18,347 nucleotides of DNA from an uncultured Selenomonadaceae bacterium (GTDB lineage Bacteria; Bacillota; Negativicutes; Selenomonadales; Selenomonadaceae). Below the pieces are notes generated by a model. That model saw nothing but the letters and a program-made list of their open reading frames with translations, was not told the origin of the DNA and searched no databases. The DNA is taken from NCBI GenBank assembly GCA_905236145.1, contig CAJOOE010000209.1, positions 1-18,347 of the forward strand. Reading direction: 5' to 3'. Of the stretch, positions 14,541 through 18,347 are shown piece after piece; position 1 is the stretch's first letter, and each line of letters starts with the position of its first letter. Made by a program: the position numbers and the translations under genes.

Positions 14541-15716
14541 ATGGACGATTACACTTGGAGAAAGAAACTTGAAAACAGGCGGCGGAGGAGACGATTTGAA
14601 CGCCTTTTCGTCGTGTTTTTGTTTGCACTTTCGATCGGTTGCCTTGTCGCATATTTTGCCGTGTATACCAAAACCCCGGTCTATGCAATGAATGAGGCTT
14701 TCAATGCTCTCAAAAAAAATGATGCGGAAACTTTCAGAAACAGAATTGATTTTGATTCGGTGACTGCCGGCTGTTATGACGATTTAACCGGCGATATGTT
14801 TAAAAACGACACGCGAATTTCCGCAAAAGAAAGATCCCTGTTTGAAAATTTTTATGTCCTTATCCGTCCGCAAATTTGCAGGGGAATGATTAAAGTAATG
14901 AACGAAAAACTTGACGGCGGAAAGTGGACTTTGCCGGAAGGAATTTTGAAGGGCAGGCAACTGGGCATAGATTTCGATTTGCTTTTGGAAAGAAGTCTGA
15001 TTCGTCACACGACGGTCGTAAATATTGAAAAAGTTGAGCATTTGGGAACCGGAGCCGTTGCCGAAGTAAAGATAGTGGAAGATTATTCTCAAGTCCCCTT
15101 CACCTTGAAAGTGACGCTGGAAAATACCGGCGGCAAGGGAATACAGATTGCCGGCAGAGAGTTTCAACTTTTCGGCAAAATTTGGAAATTTGAAGGAATG
15201 AGTTTCAGCTTTTCGGCGAACGAATGGAAAATAATTTCTGTGGACAATTACAAGGAATATCTGGAAAGCGTCGCACCGATTTTAATGAGGGACGTTCAGG
15301 AATATATTGACGCAACTGCCGAAATTGTCACCCGTTACAATTCGGCTTTTCGGAGCGAACAAAATAATTTCATTTATTTGCAGAGGACTCCCGGCGGAAT
15401 TATGAGCGACGCTCAACGCGGGAGGATAGCCGAATACATAACGACAAACATTATTCCGACGCTTGAAAATCGCCGGGCGGAATTGGACTCGATAAATGTT
15501 CCGAAAGGTGCGTTGTATCTTGCCACCCTTCGCCGAGAATCAACCGACATTACAATCCGGGCTTGGGAATCTTACCGGCGGGGCTTGATTGAAAATAATT
15601 CTGCGGCTTTTGCTACTGCGGAAAGTTTGCATAAACAAGAATTGATTTTGGATCAGCGGATTGAGGAAATTGTTCATAAATCCGCCGTCGCTCAAAATTT
15701 GCCCGAATTGCCTTGA
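14541..15716 (+). CDS. Membrane-anchored protein with DUF2939-like domain
   Basis: A 391-residue protein of unknown function. The N-terminus is very basic (WRKKLENRRRRRRFERL), followed by a single hydrophobic anchor at about 22-43, so the bulk is predicted to lie outside the cytoplasmic membrane. TPVYAMNEAFNALKKNDAET, then FRNRIDFDSV, matches the pattern of DUF2939 (a short helix, 'xxxxDxxxFxxxVDF'), which repeats loosely in many envelope proteins. Residues about 165-240 look beta-rich, and about 245-391 helical with many charges. No catalytic motif was found. ATG 14541 has AAAAGGAG 5 nt upstream. dapF starts 59 bp after the stop with no terminator between, so this gene likely leads the dapF-remA-gmk group. 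Confidence 0.75.
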   Translation: MDDYTWRKKLENRRRRRRFERLFVVFLFALSIGCLVAYFAVYTKTPVYAMNEAFNALKKNDAETFRNRIDFDSVTAGCYDDLTGDMFKNDTRISAKERSLFENFYVLIRPQICRGMIKVMNEKLDGGKWTLPEGILKGRQLGIDFDLLLERSLIRHTTVVNIEKVEHLGTGAVAEVKIVEDYSQVPFTLKVTLENTGGKGIQIAGREFQLFGKIWKFEGMSFSFSANEWKIISVDNYKEYLESVAPILMRDVQEYIDATAEIVTRYNSAFRSEQNNFIYLQRTPGGIMSDAQRGRIAEYITTNIIPTLENRRAELDSINVPKGALYLATLRRESTDITIRAWESYRRGLIENNSAAFATAESLHKQELILDQRIEEIVHKSAVAQNLPELP

Positions 15717-15775
15717 CCGGACGGAAAGGGAACCGGGAAAACAGGGAATTAAAAAGAAAGGTGGTAAATTTAAGT

Positions 15776-16582
15776 ATGGAATTTGAAAAATGGCAAGGCT
15801 TGGGAAATGACTTCATAATGATTGACGGGAGAAAATTTGAAATCGAACCGCCGGAGAAAATTAAATTTCTCTGCGACAGAAATTTCGGAATCGGTGCGGA
15901 CGGCGTGATTTATATTTTGGATTCCGACAAAGCCGACGTGAGAATGAGAATTTTTAACGCAGACGGCTCGGAGGCGGAGATGTGCGGAAACGGTATCCGC
16001 TGTTTTGCAAAATATCTTGACGGCAAAGGCGAATATTCGGACGGAATGAAAATCGAAACGGGTGCCGGGATTTTGAGCGTAAAAAAATCCGGCGAAAATG
16101 TCACAGTCGATATGGGTGAGCCGATTTTGGAGGCGGATAAAATTCCGGTTGCGGGTTTCGGCAAAAAAAACGTCGTCGGTGAAGATATTTCCGTTGACGG
16201 CAAAACTTACAAAATGACCTGCGTTTCAATGGGCAACCCTCATTGCATAATTTTTGTTGACGACTTGGATGCCGTAAAACTTGAGCAGATCGGGCGAAAG
16301 TTTGAAACGCACGAAAAATTTCCCCGCAAGACAAATACCGAATTTGTCCAAGTCACCGGCAAAGACGAAGTAAGAATGAGAGTTTGGGAACGAGGCAGCG
16401 GAATAACTTTAGCTTGCGGCACGGGAGCCTGTGCGACGGCGGTCGCGGCGAATTTGAATAAACTCTGCTCAAAAAATGTGACGGTAAATCTTGACGGCGG
16501 CAGTTTACAAATCGAGTGGCGGGAGAACAACCGGATTTATATGACCGGTGCGGCGACAAAAGTTTTTTCCGGGCAATATTAA
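15776..16582 (+). CDS. dapF: Diaminopimelate epimerase
   Basis: A 268-residue epimerase that converts LL- to meso-diaminopimelate, needed for lysine and for peptidoglycan cross-links. It works by a two-base mechanism without a cofactor. The catalytic cysteines are both present: Cys70 in MCGNGIRCFAKY and Cys214 in LACGTGACATAV. Other family text includes KWQGLGNDFIMID, GIGADGVI, FNADGSEAEMCGN, MGNPHCIIF and NTEFVQV. ATG 15776 begins exactly at the conserved MEFEKWQGLGNDF, with AAGGTGG 11 nt upstream. An in-frame TTG at 15713 would add 21 unrelated residues and overlap the preceding gene. No lysine riboswitch was recognised upstream. The position before remA and gmk suggests a housekeeping operon. 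Confidence 0.96.
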   Translation: MEFEKWQGLGNDFIMIDGRKFEIEPPEKIKFLCDRNFGIGADGVIYILDSDKADVRMRIFNADGSEAEMCGNGIRCFAKYLDGKGEYSDGMKIETGAGILSVKKSGENVTVDMGEPILEADKIPVAGFGKKNVVGEDISVDGKTYKMTCVSMGNPHCIIFVDDLDAVKLEQIGRKFETHEKFPRKTNTEFVQVTGKDEVRMRVWERGSGITLACGTGACATAVAANLNKLCSKNVTVNLDGGSLQIEWRENNRIYMTGAATKVFSGQY

Positions 16583-16603
16583 GAAATGGGGAGTTGAAAG
16601 AAA

Positions 16604-16897
16604 ATGGCAAAATTGGTCAACATAGGTTTCGGCAATTTGGTTTCGATCGACAGAATTTTGGCAATAGTTTCACCGGAGTCTGCACCGATAAAAAGAATGA
16701 TGATTCAGTCAAAGGAAACCGGAAAATTGATTGACGCGACTTACGGGCGAAAAACAAGGGCGGTAATAATCACGGACACCGGCACCGTTATTTTATCCTC
16801 ACTGCAGCCGGTGAAAATCGGCGAGCGGGCAGAGCGGGCAAATTCAGAAAAAATAAAATCGACGCTGCAGAATTTAAGTGAGGATTTGGAAGATTGA
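16604..16897 (+). CDS. remA: RemA-family (DUF370) DNA-binding regulator
   Basis: A 97-residue protein that matches Bacillus subtilis RemA along its whole core: LVNIGFGNLVSIDRILAIVS, then PESAPIKRMMIQSKETGKLI, DATYGRKTRAVIITDTG and VILSSLQP. RemA is a small DNA-binding protein that forms ring-like assemblies and activates biofilm matrix and osmoprotection genes in Bacillus; in other groups its targets are unknown. The C-terminal 20 residues (GERAERANSEKIKSTLQNLS) extend beyond the core and are charged and helical. Start ATG follows GGGGAG. It is 21 bp after dapF and 18 bp before gmk; remA-gmk adjacency is common in Firmicutes. Confidence 0.93.
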   Translation: MAKLVNIGFGNLVSIDRILAIVSPESAPIKRMMIQSKETGKLIDATYGRKTRAVIITDTGTVILSSLQPVKIGERAERANSEKIKSTLQNLSEDLED

Positions 16898-16915
16898 CGG
16901 AGAGGGGCGGCATTT

Positions 16916-17512
16916 ATGAACAAGGGGTTATTGATTGTCGTTTCCGGAGCGAGCGGCACCGGAAAAGGCACTGTTTGCAAAAAATTGTTGGACGATATGC
17001 CGAAAATTTCCTATTCGGTTTCCGCGACGACAAGAGAACCGCGTCCCGGTGAAAAAGACGGCAGGGAATATTATTTTTTGAGCCGCGAACGTTTTGAGGA
17101 AAGAATTTCAAAGAACGAGTTTTTGGAGTATGCGGAAGTTTACGGGAATTATTACGGAACGCCGCTGAATGAAATTGAAATGCGTTTGAATTGCGGCGAA
17201 GATATTTTGTTGGAAATTGACACGCAGGGAGCTTTGAATGTCAAAAAGCGTTGTCCGGAAAGCGTCCTTATATTTCTCCTGCCGCCTTCGCTTGAAGAAT
17301 TGCGAAAGAGAATAGAAGGTCGCGGGACGGAAACGCCGGAGAGTTTGGAGCGGCGTTTTAATGCGGCGAAGGAAGAAATTTCGATCGGAAAAAAATATGA
17401 TTATGTTGTCGTAAATGATACGGTTGAATTTGCGGTCGAAAAAATAAAGTCGATCCTTACTGCGGAAAAATGCAGAACGGATCGAAATTCAAGCTGTTTA
17501 TTTTCGGATTGA
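16916..17512 (+). CDS. gmk: Guanylate kinase
   Basis: A 198-residue kinase that makes GDP from GMP and ATP, essential for nucleotide and (p)ppGpp metabolism. The P-loop is SGASGTGKGTV. The GMP-binding region has YSVSATTREPRPGEKDGREY (Ser, Arg and Tyr contacts), followed by FLEYAEVYGNYYGTP and EIDTQGALNVK. The lid segment is RIEGRGTETPESLERRFNAA. Size and order are normal. A GGAGAGGGG ribosome site precedes ATG 16916. The usual downstream partner rpoZ is absent; instead the minus-strand rnhA converges. The last few codons overlap, in antisense, a degenerate copy of the 3' end of rnhA, so the C-terminal CLFSD may be a product of that rearrangement. Confidence 0.96.
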   Translation: MNKGLLIVVSGASGTGKGTVCKKLLDDMPKISYSVSATTREPRPGEKDGREYYFLSRERFEERISKNEFLEYAEVYGNYYGTPLNEIEMRLNCGEDILLEIDTQGALNVKKRCPESVLIFLLPPSLEELRKRIEGRGTETPESLERRFNAAKEEISIGKKYDYVVVNDTVEFAVEKIKSILTAEKCRTDRNSSCLFSD

Positions 17513-17562
17513 ATTTTTGCGGCAAAATTCCCTGCCGATTTATCCCGGCGAAAATTTACCTG
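17510..17562 (-). pseudogene. Degenerate partial duplicate of the 3' end of rnhA
   Basis: Bases 17510-17550 match 17579-17619, inside rnhA, at about 34 of 41 positions, and CGAAAATTTACCTG (17549-17562) repeats exactly at 17657-17670. Read on the minus strand in the frame of rnhA just past its stop, the copy gives QVNFR then RDKSAGNFAAKIQSE, against QVNFR, 13 skipped codons and CDKLARDFAAKIQSE in rnhA. The missing codons (122-134) include the active-site His126. The copy is too short to fold alone. It overlaps the gmk stop codon. Confidence 0.7.
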
Positions 17563-18018
17563 TCAATTCATTTCTGACTGAATTTTTGCGGCGAAATCCC
17601 TTGCCAATTTATCACAGCGTTCATTTAAATCGTTTCCGGCGTGACCTTTTACCCACCGAAAATTTACCTGCCGGGTTTTTATCAAAGAGTCCAACTCAAC
17701 CCATAAATCTTGATTTTTTACCGGCTTTCCCGCAGAAGTTTTCCAGCCGGTTTTTTTCCACTTCGCGAGCCAACCGGCGGTAAAAGCATTTTTTAAATAA
17801 CTGCTGTCCGTCACCAAATTTATTTCATCGCCGGGCGAGGTATTTTTCAGTGCGACGAGTGCGGCGGTAAGTTCCATTCTGTTATTTGTGGTATAACCTT
17901 CCCCGCCGAAAAATTCCTTCTGCTCTCCGGTTTCCGTGTCAATTATTACCGTCGCCCAACCTCCGGCTCCGGGATTTCCCAAACACGAGCCGTCGGTGTA
18001 AATCAAATATTCTTTCAA
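17563..18018 (-). CDS. rnhA: Ribonuclease HI
   Basis: A 151-residue type 1 RNase H that cuts the RNA strand of RNA-DNA hybrids. All catalytic residues are visible: Asp9 in IYTDGSCLGNPG, Glu49 in NNRMELTAAL, Asp71 in LVTDSSYLKNA, and Asp136 in ERCDKLARDFA, with the flexible-loop His126 in WVKGHAGND. The basic handle region (WKKTGWKTSAGKPVKN) of E. coli-type enzymes is present. The start is TTG 18018 with GGGGAGAG about 8 nt upstream; it begins exactly at the conserved first strand KEYLIYTDG. The upstream gene ends 3 bp before the start, so translation is probably coupled. A degenerate copy of its 3' end lies right after its stop codon. Confidence 0.95.
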   Translation of the reverse strand: MKEYLIYTDGSCLGNPGAGGWATVIIDTETGEQKEFFGGEGYTTNNRMELTAALVALKNTSPGDEINLVTDSSYLKNAFTAGWLAKWKKTGWKTSAGKPVKNQDLWVELDSLIKTRQVNFRWVKGHAGNDLNERCDKLARDFAAKIQSEMN

Positions 18019-18021
18019 TAC

Positions 18022-18347
18022 TCAATCTCTCCCCGATTCCTGACGTTGACGGAAATTTTTCAAAATGCAAATCGGCGTTTTTTGTGACGCATTGCCGAAA
18101 GGATTGTCGATAAGCAAATTTGATGCAAGTTCCGCATTCATTCCCGGAGTCGCTCCGACAATTCTTGAGCGTTTCAAGTCGTTTACATCGGCAATCATCG
18201 CACCGAAACAGCCGAGCCTCTCTTTCAAATCCGCACAGACTTTTTCCGGATTTTCCGGCCCGTAAACAACGCATTTGTCAAAAGGCGGCATTGTCCCGGT
18301 TACATCGTCAATCAAAGCCGCCTGCCGACCGCCCCACTTGTAAAAAA
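18022..18347 (-). CDS. Unidentified protein, C-terminal part; possible F420-0:gamma-glutamyl ligase-like
   Basis: The gene starts beyond the window edge; about 108 residues of its C-terminus are visible, ending at TGA 18022-18024. Recognisable text includes WGGRQAALIDDVTGTMPP, VVYGPENPE, FGAMIADVNDLKRSRIVGA and DNPFGNASQKTPICIL. I recall a similar DVNDL and 'NPxGNxxxxTP' pattern in Firmicute proteins annotated as coenzyme F420-0:glutamate ligase-like, but this is memory, not alignment, and the catalytic part is outside. It is followed after 3 bp by rnhA, whose ribosome site lies inside its 3' end. An internal TTG at 18315 is not a likely start, because the frame remains open and conserved-looking upstream to the edge. 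Confidence 0.55.
   Translation of the reverse strand, partial: FYKWGGRQAALIDDVTGTMPPFDKCVVYGPENPEKVCADLKERLGCFGAMIADVNDLKRSRIVGATPGMNAELASNLLIDNPFGNASQKTPICILKNFRQRQESGRD

Noticed and set aside
15717..15775. Possible lysine riboswitch in front of dapF
   Set aside because: The gap is only 59 bp, far too short for that aptamer, and shows no stable stems.
1..18347. Very frequent AAATTTT and CCGGAAA-like words, considered as an uptake or chi-like signal
   Set aside because: They follow from codon preference (AAA, ATT, TTT, CCG, GAA) and AT-rich spacers, have variable flanks and no fixed spacing or strand bias that can be judged by eye.

Overview
The window reads as chromosomal core DNA of a low-to-middle GC anaerobic bacterium, most likely a Firmicute and probably one with an outer membrane (Negativicutes-like). 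That placement is an inference. It rests on a RemA/DUF370 gene directly before gmk, purine-rich Shine-Dalgarno sites before nearly every gene, several TTG or GTG starts, and an ftsX gene followed by an M23 peptidase. No rRNA, tRNA, CRISPR array, insertion sequence or phage gene was seen. Coding density is high, about 19 genes in 18.3 kb.

Layout, left to right. 3-2358 (+): the 3' end of a glycosyltransferase, then a soluble hybrid histidine kinase closed by a hairpin terminator. 2422-6077 (+): a consensus sigma-70-type promoter, then a GNAT acetyltransferase, metF, folE2 and larC, ending at a strong terminator that can work in both directions. 6134-9118 (-): a prenyltransferase of the UbiA/MqnP kind, ftsX and a secreted M23 peptidase. 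9269-9706 (+): a single cytidine-deaminase-fold gene with its own terminator. 9780-10670 (-): a secreted protein of unknown function behind a near-consensus promoter. 10747-14332 (-): a lipoprotein sugar-binding protein, a chemoreceptor and a PflX-like radical SAM gene. 14541-17512 (+): a membrane-anchored DUF2939-like protein, dapF, remA and gmk. 17563-18347 (-): an incomplete gene at the window edge followed by rnhA.

How the genes may work together. MetF and FolE2 both belong to folate one-carbon metabolism. LarC loads nickel into the lactate racemase cofactor, but no other lar gene is present here. FtsX and the M23 protein fit the FtsEX cell-wall hydrolase module, but ftsE is not in its usual place upstream of ftsX. 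The binding lipoprotein and chemoreceptor are 16 bp apart with no ABC transporter nearby, which suggests sensing rather than uptake. DapF makes meso-diaminopimelate for peptidoglycan and lysine, and Gmk makes GDP precursors.

The strongest oddities are four. The cytidine deaminase homologue has lost all three zinc-binding cysteines while keeping its catalytic glutamate. A degenerate in-frame partial copy of the 3' end of rnhA lies between rnhA and gmk. A segment with 8-nt periodic repeats sits between ubiA and ftsX, where ftsE would be expected. An intercistronic hairpin pairs fully only in the RNA of the minus strand. No clearly new multi-gene system is visible.
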